Shown: positions 53,528 through 62,253 of the stretch, piece after piece | Numbering within the stretch: position 1 is the first letter of the stretch | Layout of the letters: every line of letters begins with the position of its first letter | Assembly: GCF_019977655.1 (NCBI RefSeq) | Contig: NZ_AP024849.1 | Coordinates: forward strand, 3,009,001 to 3,073,000 | DNA from: Clostridium gelidum | GTDB taxonomy: Bacteria > Bacillota > Clostridia > Clostridiales > Clostridiaceae | Reading direction: 5' to 3' | Length of the DNA: 64,000 nucleotides | The notes under the pieces: generated by a model | Database searches by the model: none | Told to the model about the DNA's origin: nothing | Seen by the model: only the letters and a program-made list of their open reading frames with translations | Made by a program: the position numbers and the translations under genes

Positions 53528-56344
53528 TTAATTATTCAACTTCTTAGCCTCAGCCACCAACCTATACAAAGTATTCATAGCCTCCATAGGATTTAACCCT
53601 AAAATATCAACTTCACTAATCTCCTTAAGAAAAGCTTCTTTTTCCATAAAAGCAAAATCCAACTGCATATTATTAGAAACATCCTTATGCTTATGTTTCT
53701 TATGAGTACTTTCTTCTTTAACTAGAGAATTATCAAAACTTTCATCCTCTAAGTTAATTTCAACACTATTAGAAGAATTACTTTCAACTTTAAATTCCTC
53801 TACAGTCTCATTAACTGTTTCATTAGTTACTTCTAAAGCTTTTTCAGAACCATAACCATCATTTTTAGCAGTAACACTATCTATAGCAGCTTCATCATTC
53901 ACTTTAAATTCACCATTAGTTACCTTATGAATATCAAAACTATTTTCTCCTTCTATACCAAGAAGTATTTCTCGAGCACGGCTTATTACTTTCTCTGGAA
54001 GGCCTGCTAGTTTTGCAACTTCTATACCATAAGATTCATCGGCTCCGCCTTCAACTATTTTTCTAAGGAAAATTACGCTATCTTTCATTTTCTTAACTGC
54101 TACAGAATAGTTCTTAACTCCAGGTAAGATTCCCTCAAGTTTTACTAATTCATGATAGTGAGTTGCAAATAATGTTTTGCATCTTAAAGCTTCATTTCCA
54201 GTTATGTATTCAATAACTGACCATGCTATAGAAAGTCCATCATATGTTGAAGTTCCACGTCCAACTTCATCCAGTAACACTAAGCTCTTAGATGTAGCAT
54301 TTTTAAGTATGTTAGATACTTCCCACATTTCAACCATGAATGTTGATTTTCCACCTGCTAAATCATCAGAGGCTCCAATTCTAGTAAATATTTTATCACA
54401 TATTGAAATATTCGCAGAAGAGGCTGGTACAAAAGAACCTATTTGAGCCATTAAAGTAATAAGTGCTACCTGTCTCATATATGTAGATTTACCTGCCATA
54501 TTAGGTCCTGTTATAAGTAATAACTCTTTATCTGTTTGATTCAATGTAGTATTGTTAGAAACAAACTCTCCACGTCCTATTACTTTTTCAACAACTGGAT
54601 GTCTTCCATCAACTATTTTAATTAGTCCCTCTTCATTTATTTCTGGTTTAACATAATCATTTTCAAGAGCTACTAAAGCTAATGTAGATATTCCATCTAA
54701 ATTTGAAATAATTTTAGCACTTTGCTTAAGTCTAGCAATTTCTTTTTCTATAGTATCGCGCACTTCATTAAATAAAGCATATTCTAAATTAATAAGTTTT
54801 TCCTCTGAGCCTAAGATTTTATCTTCCATTACCTTAAGCTCTTCTGTTATATATCTTTCAGCATTAGCTAAAGTTTGTTTTCTTATATATCTTCCTTCTG
54901 GAATAGAGTTGTAATTTGATTTGGTTATTTCAATATAATATCCAAAAACCTTGTTATAACCAACTTTTAATGATTTAATTCCAGAAAACTCCCTTTCTTG
55001 ATTTTCTAGAGCTGCAATCCATTCCTTGCCATGAAGTTTTGATTGTATTAATTCATCAACTTCTGCATTATAGCCTTGTTTTATTATATTTCCTTCTTTT
55101 ATACTTAAAGATGGCTCTTCTTTAATTGACGCATCTAACAATCTTCTTACATCATCTAATTCATCTAAATTTTCATAGTATTCTTTTAAAAGATCAGACT
55201 TTGCATATTTTAATAACTCTTTAATTGCTGGAATTTTATTTAAGGACGCTTTAAGTGATAACATATCCTTTGCATTTACATTTTTGTTAGAAATCTTACC
55301 AACAATTCTTTCTATATCATAGATTTCTTTTAAAGAAGTTCTTAAATCTTCATTAAAACTTATAGAATTAAATGCTTCGTTAACTCCACTTAATCTTTTT
55401 TCTATTTCAGATTTAATAATTAAAGGTTCTTCTATCCACTTACGGAGTGTTCTTCCACCCATAGATGTGGCACTTTTATCAAGTACCCATAAAAGAGAAC
55501 CTTTTTTATTTTTTTCTCTTATACTTTCAGTAAGTTCTAGGTTTCTTCTTGAATTACCATCAATAGTCATGTAATTTATGATTTCATATTGCTCTAATAA
55601 ATTTATGTTAGTTAAACTCATCATTTGAGTTTCATATATGTACTTAAGTAATACTGAGCTAACATGTTCTCTTTCCTTATTTAACCCTGCAACTTCTAAA
55701 TCTGAAAATTGATTTAAAAGTTCTTCTTTTGTAACAAAAAATTCATTGAAATTCTTTGTAGATATAAATGCAGGAGTTACTCCTTTTATATCTTCTATAA
55801 GACTTTTGCTTATATTTTCATCTACAAGGATTTCTTTTGGTGAAACCTTTGCAATTTCATCAAGTAAGCTTATTCTTATATTATCAAAAGAAGTCGTTTT
55901 AAATTCACCAGTACTTATATCTGAAATTGCTATACCGAAATTTTCATCATTTTCATATATAGCCATTAAATAAGTATTATCATTTTCAAGAGTGTTACTA
56001 GCATCTACAAATGTTCCAGGTGTAATTATCTTAACAACACCACGCTTAACAATTCCTTTAGCTTCTTTTGGATCTTCAAGTTGTTCACAGATTGCAACCT
56101 TATATCCTTTATTAACAAGTCTTGGTACATAAGCAGCTGCTGCATGATGTGGAATTCCACACATAGGAGCTCTCTCCTCAAGTCCACATGACTTTCCTGT
56201 AAGTACGAGTTCTAGTTCACGAGATACCGTAAGTGCATCATCAAAAAACATTTCATAAAAATCACCTAATCTATAAAATAGAATACAATCACTGTATTCT
56301 TCCTTAGTCTTCATGTATTCAACCATCATTGGCGTTAAAGCCAT
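53528..56344 (-). CDS. mutS: DNA mismatch repair protein MutS
   Basis: A protein of 938 residues. The N-terminal mismatch-reading domain has the Phe-Tyr-Glu of GDFYEMF; later come the lever/clamp domains, the ATPase with Walker A ITGPNMAGKSTYMRQ, LLDEVGRGTSTYDGLSIAWSV and FATHYHEL, and a Ser/Asn/Glu-rich, poorly conserved insertion (about 800-890) before the terminal helices. It normally lies directly upstream of mutL; here it is about 47.5 kb away with accessory DNA between. The protein appears intact, so repair should work if both genes are expressed. Confidence 0.97.
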   Translation of the reverse strand: MALTPMMVEYMKTKEEYSDCILFYRLGDFYEMFFDDALTVSRELELVLTGKSCGLEERAPMCGIPHHAAAAYVPRLVNKGYKVAICEQLEDPKEAKGIVKRGVVKIITPGTFVDASNTLENDNTYLMAIYENDENFGIAISDISTGEFKTTSFDNIRISLLDEIAKVSPKEILVDENISKSLIEDIKGVTPAFISTKNFNEFFVTKEELLNQFSDLEVAGLNKEREHVSSVLLKYIYETQMMSLTNINLLEQYEIINYMTIDGNSRRNLELTESIREKNKKGSLLWVLDKSATSMGGRTLRKWIEEPLIIKSEIEKRLSGVNEAFNSISFNEDLRTSLKEIYDIERIVGKISNKNVNAKDMLSLKASLNKIPAIKELLKYAKSDLLKEYYENLDELDDVRRLLDASIKEEPSLSIKEGNIIKQGYNAEVDELIQSKLHGKEWIAALENQEREFSGIKSLKVGYNKVFGYYIEITKSNYNSIPEGRYIRKQTLANAERYITEELKVMEDKILGSEEKLINLEYALFNEVRDTIEKEIARLKQSAKIISNLDGISTLALVALENDYVKPEINEEGLIKIVDGRHPVVEKVIGRGEFVSNNTTLNQTDKELLLITGPNMAGKSTYMRQVALITLMAQIGSFVPASSANISICDKIFTRIGASDDLAGGKSTFMVEMWEVSNILKNATSKSLVLLDEVGRGTSTYDGLSIAWSVIEYITGNEALRCKTLFATHYHELVKLEGILPGVKNYSVAVKKMKDSVIFLRKIVEGGADESYGIEVAKLAGLPEKVISRAREILLGIEGENSFDIHKVTNGEFKVNDEAAIDSVTAKNDGYGSEKALEVTNETVNETVEEFKVESNSSNSVEINLEDESFDNSLVKEESTHKKHKHKDVSNNMQLDFAFMEKEAFLKEISEVDILGLNPMEAMNTLYRLVAEAKKLNN

Positions 56345-56420
56345 AATATATTTCCTCCTCTAAATGTCTATCTATTCTTTTAGAATATTGACATTTTTTT
56401 AATATTTAATTACATATATA

Positions 56421-56460
56421 AAATCCCTAGGACAATTATAACAATTATTCTAGGGATTTT
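56421..56460. terminator. Terminator upstream of mutS
   Basis: AAATCCCTAG / CTAGGGATTT arms with A and T runs. It ends the transcript of the DUF1919 gene. Confidence 0.75.
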
Positions 56461-56532
56461 CATTATTTTTATTTTAATATATATGTTGCAATAAAGTTTT
56501 CACATATCTCTTAACCCGCATTTTACAAGCAA

Positions 56533-56602
56533 ATTCTAAAATTCTTAAATTCTAAGATTCTAAAGTTCTAAAATTCTTTAGAATCTTAGAATTTTAGAAT
56601 TC
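56533..56602. repeat. 8-bp tandem repeats with inverted continuation
   Basis: Six near-copies of ATTCTAAA (56533-56580) are followed by inverted copies. The region contains a 16-bp perfect inverted repeat with 10-nt loop (56550-56565 / 56576-56591). Confidence 0.75.
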
Positions 56603-56683
56603 CTAATTGTAAAATCATTATTGAAACTTATATATATACATATGGAAATAAGTTTTATTATTAAATAAATTCCCTATTCTACA

Positions 56684-57280
56684 TTAATTAGACCTGTTAT
56701 CAATAAACTCTGTTATGTCAAAATGCTTCATTATTGTTTCCACATCCCATAATCTTTTAGGATCTTTCATTTCTTCTATAAAACATGATGATTTTATATC
56801 TGGATGATCATCTCTTGTAAAACATATTTTATTACTAAATGGAAGAGCATCAAATTGTTTTATTATATCTAAGTTACATGTTTCATTTTCAGCAAAAACA
56901 ATTATTAAGTTTTTCCAATTAATTTTATCTATTCGCCTAGTCCATTTTTCTATTACTTCTTCTTCGTTTTTATAATGCATAAAGAATATTTCAATATCAT
57001 ACAACTTGGCAATTGGAAAGTCCATAGATAATTCCGAGTTTTTAAAATCATCATAATAAATTGATTCTTTTGGATTAATAAATTCTAATTGCTTTGAAAG
57101 ATAAAATTTAATATCAGACAAAAATTTAACATAATCTCTAGCTAAAAAAAATAACCCTAGGGTAGGGGTTCTATATTCAATGTTGTAATGTTGATATATA
57201 AATCCCCCAAGGCAATTATTACATATTATACTGAAATTTTCATCTTTCAAATTTAATATTGAGTTTGTTTTTGATAACAT
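56684..57280 (-). CDS. DUF1919 family protein (exopolysaccharide-type)
   Basis: A protein of 198 residues. FSIICNNCLGGFIYQHYNIEYRTPTLGLFF, SMDFPIAKLYDIEIFFMHYKNEEEVIEKWTRR and IVFAENETCNLDIIKQFDALPFSNKICFTR match DUF1919, found in exopolysaccharide and glycosyltransferase clusters. It is probably an enzyme of surface-polysaccharide synthesis, but no reaction is known. The neighbouring acyltransferase is consistent with surface-glycan roles. Confidence 0.85.
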   Translation of the reverse strand: MLSKTNSILNLKDENFSIICNNCLGGFIYQHYNIEYRTPTLGLFFLARDYVKFLSDIKFYLSKQLEFINPKESIYYDDFKNSELSMDFPIAKLYDIEIFFMHYKNEEEVIEKWTRRIDKINWKNLIIVFAENETCNLDIIKQFDALPFSNKICFTRDDHPDIKSSCFIEEMKDPKRLWDVETIMKHFDITEFIDNRSN

Positions 57281-57377
57281 TTAAACATCACTCCCATGTA
57301 TTTTATTTATTCAAAACCTACAGTTCCTCTGTTTCGGAGTAATACACTCCTAACCACTTTTATCTTTATATATATTA

Positions 57378-57707
57378 TTATTTTAGAAGTCTTTGGCAGT
57401 CCATGGGTCTATTAGGTCTACATACTGTATACTTGTATCCTTCAAATACACTATCATTTACTACAGGTAAAATACTAATTGCAAGAGCAGCCCATCCCGG
57501 AATCTCCATTATAGCCTCCATTATTAGCATATATTCCATAAATGATGACTTGTCCATGTTTCTTACTTCATCTCCAATTTTAGAGTCAAAATATATTCTC
57601 ATGCCTTCAGTCTTTACATGCTTGAAGATTTGAATACCATCAATTTCTACAGACTCAACATTATTTATTATATTCTGCTGTCTCCATTTACAATTTACTA
57701 ATACCAT
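57378..57707 (-). CDS. Unknown small protein
   Basis: About 109 residues: VLVNCKWRQQNIINNVESVEIDGIQIFKHV, then AIMEIPGWAALAISILPVVNDSVFEGYKYTVCRP. No family recognised, no clear membrane segment. ATG 57707 is behind GGGAGG; an upstream start adds 12 residues without a ribosome site. It lies 40 bp after the acyltransferase gene. Confidence 0.5.
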   Translation of the reverse strand: MVLVNCKWRQQNIINNVESVEIDGIQIFKHVKTEGMRIYFDSKIGDEVRNMDKSSFMEYMLIMEAIMEIPGWAALAISILPVVNDSVFEGYKYTVCRPNRPMDCQRLLK

Positions 57708-57747
57708 AATAACAACCTCCCATTTATTTTTGGGTATAATCAAAAAA

Positions 57748-58749
57748 TCATTTTAAAAGTATTTTTTTTGCTTTAGTCTTTCTTAAAATTGTAATTATTA
57801 AGGTTGATATTAATAAGGTACAAATAAATCTAATCATTGTATTTTCAAATAACATAGGTGCAAACATTGCAATCCAAATCATAATTATTTGATGAGAACA
57901 ATATATTCCTAAACTATAATCTCTACAAGCTTTAGAAATCCTAGTTGAAATACTTATATTGCAATTAATTGCCCAAACTAAAATTAAAGGAGCTGCAATT
58001 ATTGCTGATAGATACATGTTAGCATCTTTAGCAATACCAGTTTTATTTAATACAAAGGTTTCAATGAGTAATAATATAATTGAAATTATACTTAGTAATC
58101 CTGCATTTTTTATCTTTTCATTAAATTTATATTTATTAACTGCTGCACCTATAGATACAAAAATAATTGATTCAGTAATACCTATTTGTGGCATGACAAA
58201 TACTCCAGTATATCCATTAATTAAATGAGTTATCATAGTTTTTTCAAATAACCCAAAATAGGTATCTCCGGTTGCTCCAAATAAATATAATACAAATCCA
58301 ATAATAATCAAAAGTAATATTTTATCTTTTTTAAGCAATGGTGATATTACAAAAATAGCAATTATTAAAGAAGATATATACCAAAGACTTCCTGTAATAC
58401 CCATAAATAATAATCGTTCAATAAGAAATATTGGCGAAGTACCTAAATTACTTAAAACCATTGGAAATAACGTTATAATCTCTATAAGCACCCATGAAAC
58501 ATAAAGAATTAATAACCGTTTTAAAGTTGATTTAGGTTCTTTTTCTGAATTTATTCGATTATACAAAAAATAACCTGTAACTATAAAGAAAAATGGCACT
58601 GCAAGTCTAGCTATCCCCATGCTAGTTGCAATCCATAAATCTTCATTTATAGACTTAAAAGCCATTGTATGAATAGATACAACTAAAGCAGCAAAAACTA
58701 ATCGCAATACATCAATCATTCCATAATAAGTAGAATTTTTTGTTTCCAT
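57748..58749 (-). CDS. Acyltransferase family 3 membrane protein (OafA-like)
   Basis: A protein of 333 residues with about ten membrane helices. The start STYYGMIDVLRLVFAALVVSIHTMAF holds the conserved helix-1 Arg and His of acyltransferase-3 enzymes, and FFFIVTGYFLYNRI is a typical second segment. Such proteins O-acetylate sugars at the membrane. It is close to DUF1919, so cell-surface glycan modification is the likely role. A C8 run lies upstream (58807-58814). Confidence 0.88.
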   Translation of the reverse strand: METKNSTYYGMIDVLRLVFAALVVSIHTMAFKSINEDLWIATSMGIARLAVPFFFIVTGYFLYNRINSEKEPKSTLKRLLILYVSWVLIEIITLFPMVLSNLGTSPIFLIERLLFMGITGSLWYISSLIIAIFVISPLLKKDKILLLIIIGFVLYLFGATGDTYFGLFEKTMITHLINGYTGVFVMPQIGITESIIFVSIGAAVNKYKFNEKIKNAGLLSIISIILLLIETFVLNKTGIAKDANMYLSAIIAAPLILVWAINCNISISTRISKACRDYSLGIYCSHQIIMIWIAMFAPMLFENTMIRFICTLLISTLIITILRKTKAKKILLK

Positions 58750-58861
58750 ATCACATCAATCCCCTTTAAATTATTTATATTGGGATGGGTATTTAATTTA
58801 TCTAATCCCCCCCCAAAAAGCATTTTATTTAAATTAGACATTTAAATTAGACATTTAAATT

Positions 58862-59653
58862 TTATTTTCGAATTGCTTTTAATTCCTCCATTAATCTATT
58901 AAGCATTTCTGGGGCCATATTCCTTCTACTATGAAACGTATTTAAATATAGAAAAAATTCACCTTCTGTGGTTAATATTTCTCTGACTTTGTTGTTTCTA
59001 CTTTTCTTTATAATTACTTTTTCATTGTTTCTTATAGCTCTTAAGGCATTTTCAAATATCCCTTTTACATATTGATATTTTTCTTCATAATCCTTCAATA
59101 TTTTATTATAATAGGCTGAGTTTATATCCCTAATATACCCTAAATTGCAGTACTGATAATACATCTTTGTTAAATACACACATTCAAAATCATCATATAT
59201 TACATATGCATTTTCTTCATTTTTTATTGAACCAAATACCCTCTCCATTGCAGAATAAGTTGTAATCCATACATCTCCTGCCTGCTTTATCTCATCTTGT
59301 TCAAATTTTCCTCTTTCTATAGATTTCCGAATTGTGGATCCATTAGATAATCCCCATTTCTTTGCTGCTTCAGATAAAGTCATAACACAATCTAATTCAT
59401 TGCCAGCTTTAATGTCTTTTGCTGAAAACAAAGCTTTTATATCTGATTTTCCTAATTCACCATTAAAAATTTTAAGTTCTTTTCCATATTGATCAAATTG
59501 AGTGGATATAACCAAAATATTTTGGCTTTTATATAGCAAATCGAAAATATCATCAATATCGAAAATTGGATTCTTTTGTTCTTTATCTTCAAGGCTATAT
59601 ACTATAGCTGGATAAAGTCTTCTATTTTCTGCTGTAACAATTGTAATAGTCAT
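58862..59653 (-). CDS. HTH-domain protein, phage/plasmid-type, unknown role
   Basis: A protein of 263 residues. The central segment MTLSEAAKKWGLSNGSTIRKSIERGKFEQDEIKQAGDVWITTYSAMERVFG is an HTH (HTH_59-like) fold. The flanking N-terminal region (TITIVTAENRRLYPAIVYSLED) is beta-rich; the C-terminal half is charged and helical. Probably DNA-binding. A perfect 14-bp inverted repeat immediately upstream (59671-59704) is a likely autoregulatory operator. Function unknown. Confidence 0.65.
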   Translation of the reverse strand: MTITIVTAENRRLYPAIVYSLEDKEQKNPIFDIDDIFDLLYKSQNILVISTQFDQYGKELKIFNGELGKSDIKALFSAKDIKAGNELDCVMTLSEAAKKWGLSNGSTIRKSIERGKFEQDEIKQAGDVWITTYSAMERVFGSIKNEENAYVIYDDFECVYLTKMYYQYCNLGYIRDINSAYYNKILKDYEEKYQYVKGIFENALRAIRNNEKVIIKKSRNNKVREILTTEGEFFLYLNTFHSRRNMAPEMLNRLMEELKAIRK

Positions 59654-59670
59654 AAATCAATCACTTCCTT

Positions 59671-59704
59671 AATGATATTGTCACCATCTAGTGACAATAT
59701 CATT
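59671..59704. promoter_or_regulatory. Operator-like inverted repeat upstream of the HTH gene
   Basis: AATGATATTGTCAC / GTGACAATATCATT, perfect 14-bp arms with a 6-nt spacer, a few bases before the ribosome site. Confidence 0.6.
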
Positions 59705-60051
59705 ATATGTCTTAAGATGAAAATTTGCCAATTGCAAATTTGACCATTCTCAGCCTAATATTACCATCTGATAAAATTATCTCTTTGAATCATCATATAG
59801 TGATTATTTTCTTTTATTATTTCACTATGTCGTGACTAAAGCTTTGATATATAATTTATAATAGTTCATACTAGAGCTTAATTCTAAACTGTGAACGATA
59901 TTATGGATTCATTTTGACTATAAAGTTTTTTATAAAAGTATGTAATTTTGTATAAAAAATAAAAAATTAAAATTTGAAGCGTGTTTTTTAGATTACACAC
60001 TTTAAATTTTAACTAAATACTGAATTTCATCCAATAATAATCAACAATTGA
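59705..60051. other. Intergenic region, MATE gene to HTH gene
   Basis: About 350 bp of AT-rich DNA. It contains the MATE gene's terminator (59969-60010) and the HTH gene's promoter region. No gene seen. Confidence 0.4.
59969..60010 (-). terminator. Terminator of the MATE gene
   Basis: Imperfect 16-bp stem (AAAATTTGAAGCGTGT with ACACACTTTAAATTTT) followed on the reverse strand by a T-rich tract. Confidence 0.65.
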
Positions 60052-61413
60052 TTATTGATTATTGCTAGTTGATAACTTATCATTGTTACTTATAAATTGT
60101 TTGCGATTTATAAAATATGAAGGTACTTCATAAGAAAGCATTACTATCCATCCAGCTAGGCAACTAAATGCAATACCTGCTATTCCATAACGTGGTGCTA
60201 GTATATATGAAAAAATTACTCTAGTTAATATTTGAAGAAATGTAGAAATTAAAGTTATTTTTAAATCTCCCATACCTCTAAAATAGCCTTGAAGTCCGTT
60301 GGTAAGTCCAGGCAATATGTAAAAGAGCGCCATACTTTCTAAATAAATAACTCCAAGATGAATAATTTGTGCACCACTGTCTGGTACAAACAATTGCATT
60401 ATACTTCTTGAACCGAAATATACAGGGAATACTATTATAGTCCAATAAATGATTTCTAATATCATTCCATAACGAAACCCTTTTTTTATACGTTCATTTT
60501 TATGACCACCTCTGTTTTGAGCAATAAATATAGTCATAGCACTAGAAATACTTTGCTGAGGCGTAAACGCAAAATCATCTATACGAGTAACTGCATTAAA
60601 TGTTGCTATACTGTTTACTCCGAGTGGATTAACAGATCCTTGAACTAATAATTTACCTATGTAAAGACAAATTTGTTGAAGCGCTGTAACAGAACTATAG
60701 TTTATTGTATTTTTTAAAAGGGATGTATCTATTGTTATTTCACTTTTTGAAAAACGCAAAATAGGCACCTTTCTATATACGTATATAATACATAAAATAG
60801 AAGATACAGCCTGTGAAACTACAGTAGCAATAGCTGCTCCAAGTACACCTAGGTTTAAACCAACTACAAGCAAAACAGCTAAAATAGCATTTAATATAGA
60901 TGAAAATATTAAAAATAAAATAGGCGTTTTAGAATCACCTATACTACGTAATGTAGCAGAATATATGTTATATAAAAAAGTGAATATTAGTCCACAAAAT
61001 ATTGTTTTTAAATACAAAGCCGCCTCTGGAATAATTTCAATTGGAGTTCGTATAAGCATTAAGATAGGCTTGGCTAAAAAGAAACCAATTATGCTCATAA
61101 CAATAGTGAAAATTATTCCAACTATCATTGAAGTAGATATTTCTCTTTTTAGTTTTTTAATATTTCCTTCTCCAAAATATTCGCTCATTAAAATAGATGT
61201 ACCCATGCAGATACCAACAATAAAAAATATAACAATATTCATTACTGGATTTGCGGCCCCCACTGCTGCAAGCGAATTTGTTCCTACAAAACGTCCTACT
61301 ATAATAGCATCTACTGCATTATAAGTTAGTTGAAACATATTACCTAAAATCATAGGTAATGCAAATGTCACTAACTGCTTTGGTATATTACCACTTGTCA
61401 TATCTTTTGTCAC
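60052..61413 (-). CDS. MATE-family multidrug efflux transporter
   Basis: A protein of 453 residues with about 12 membrane helices. The start IPKQLVTFALPMILGNMFQLTYNAVDAIIVGRFVGTNSLAAVG and LRSIGDSKTPILF and QGYFRGMGDLK repeats are typical MATE features; the two halves share similar motifs. It exports drugs or metabolites using Na+ or H+. Start GTG at 61413, 6 nt after AAGGGG; ATG four codons later is the alternative. Divergent from the nucleotidase. Confidence 0.92.
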   Translation of the reverse strand: MTKDMTSGNIPKQLVTFALPMILGNMFQLTYNAVDAIIVGRFVGTNSLAAVGAANPVMNIVIFFIVGICMGTSILMSEYFGEGNIKKLKREISTSMIVGIIFTIVMSIIGFFLAKPILMLIRTPIEIIPEAALYLKTIFCGLIFTFLYNIYSATLRSIGDSKTPILFLIFSSILNAILAVLLVVGLNLGVLGAAIATVVSQAVSSILCIIYVYRKVPILRFSKSEITIDTSLLKNTINYSSVTALQQICLYIGKLLVQGSVNPLGVNSIATFNAVTRIDDFAFTPQQSISSAMTIFIAQNRGGHKNERIKKGFRYGMILEIIYWTIIVFPVYFGSRSIMQLFVPDSGAQIIHLGVIYLESMALFYILPGLTNGLQGYFRGMGDLKITLISTFLQILTRVIFSYILAPRYGIAGIAFSCLAGWIVMLSYEVPSYFINRKQFISNNDKLSTSNNQ

Positions 61414-61508
61414 AATATTCCCCTTTCTAGTCTTTTAAACTATAACCTAAAGTTAATTCATTTTTAACATTTATTGAATATAATATTTATTAAAGGAAGG
61501 TGAAAAAA

Positions 61509-62087
61509 ATGAAAAATTTAAATATATGTATTGATATTGATGGAACTATAACTGACCCTTATTATTGGTTACGTTATGCAAACAATTATTTTAATTCTAA
61601 TATATCTGAAAGTCAAATTACATCTTACGATATTTCCAAAGTGCTTAATGTTGACCGAAATGACTACTTAGAATTCTATGAAAAATATAAGTTTGAAATT
61701 CATACTAACCAAAAATTAAGAGATGATGTCATAGATACATTAGACATACTCCATAAATTTAACAACCTCTATTTTATAACTGCTAGAGATAAATCTTTAG
61801 AACTTTTAACTTATCTATATTTATTGAACCATGAAATTCCATTTGATGAAGTTTTTATTTTAGGTACTCATAATAAAGTTCCTAAAGCAATAGATTTAAA
61901 TTGTGATATTTTCATAGAAGACAGTTATGATAATGCCATAGATCTATCAAACAGTGGCTTTAAAGTTATATTACTAGATACAAACTATAATAGATTTCCA
62001 CTAAATAATAATATTATTAGAGCATATAGTTGGAATGAAATATTACAAATCATAACTGAAATGTCCAAAGAGAAAAAAGCAGTTTAA
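61509..62087 (+). CDS. HAD-family 5'-nucleotidase (NT5C-like)
   Basis: About 192 residues. The first motif CIDIDGTITDPYYW contains the DxDGT nucleophile. The segment NLYFITARDKS is motif II (Thr) and CDIFIEDSYDNA is motif IV (DD-like). This matches small pyrimidine deoxyribonucleotidase-type HAD proteins (YqfW-like), which dephosphorylate nucleotides. A GTG at 61500 overlaps the ribosome site AAGGAAGG, so ATG 61509 is used. Opposite strand to its neighbours. Confidence 0.8.
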   Translation: MKNLNICIDIDGTITDPYYWLRYANNYFNSNISESQITSYDISKVLNVDRNDYLEFYEKYKFEIHTNQKLRDDVIDTLDILHKFNNLYFITARDKSLELLTYLYLLNHEIPFDEVFILGTHNKVPKAIDLNCDIFIEDSYDNAIDLSNSGFKVILLDTNYNRFPLNNNIIRAYSWNEILQIITEMSKEKKAV

Positions 62088-62206
62088 CTTATGCCATATT
62101 CTTATACCCAACTCTTATTGACTTCTTACCATTCTATAACCTTCATTTCTAATATTAACAACTTCTTAAAATTCATTAAGAAATACATATCCTGAATAAA
62201 GAATAT

Positions 62207-62243
62207 AATCCTTATAGCAATTATATCAATTACTATAAGGATT
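62207..62243. terminator. Bidirectional terminator
   Basis: Perfect 11-bp arms AATCCTTATAG / CTATAAGGATT with A- and T-rich flanks, between convergent nucleotidase and UvrD-LexA genes. Confidence 0.8.
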
Positions 62244-62253
62244 TTTATAATCT

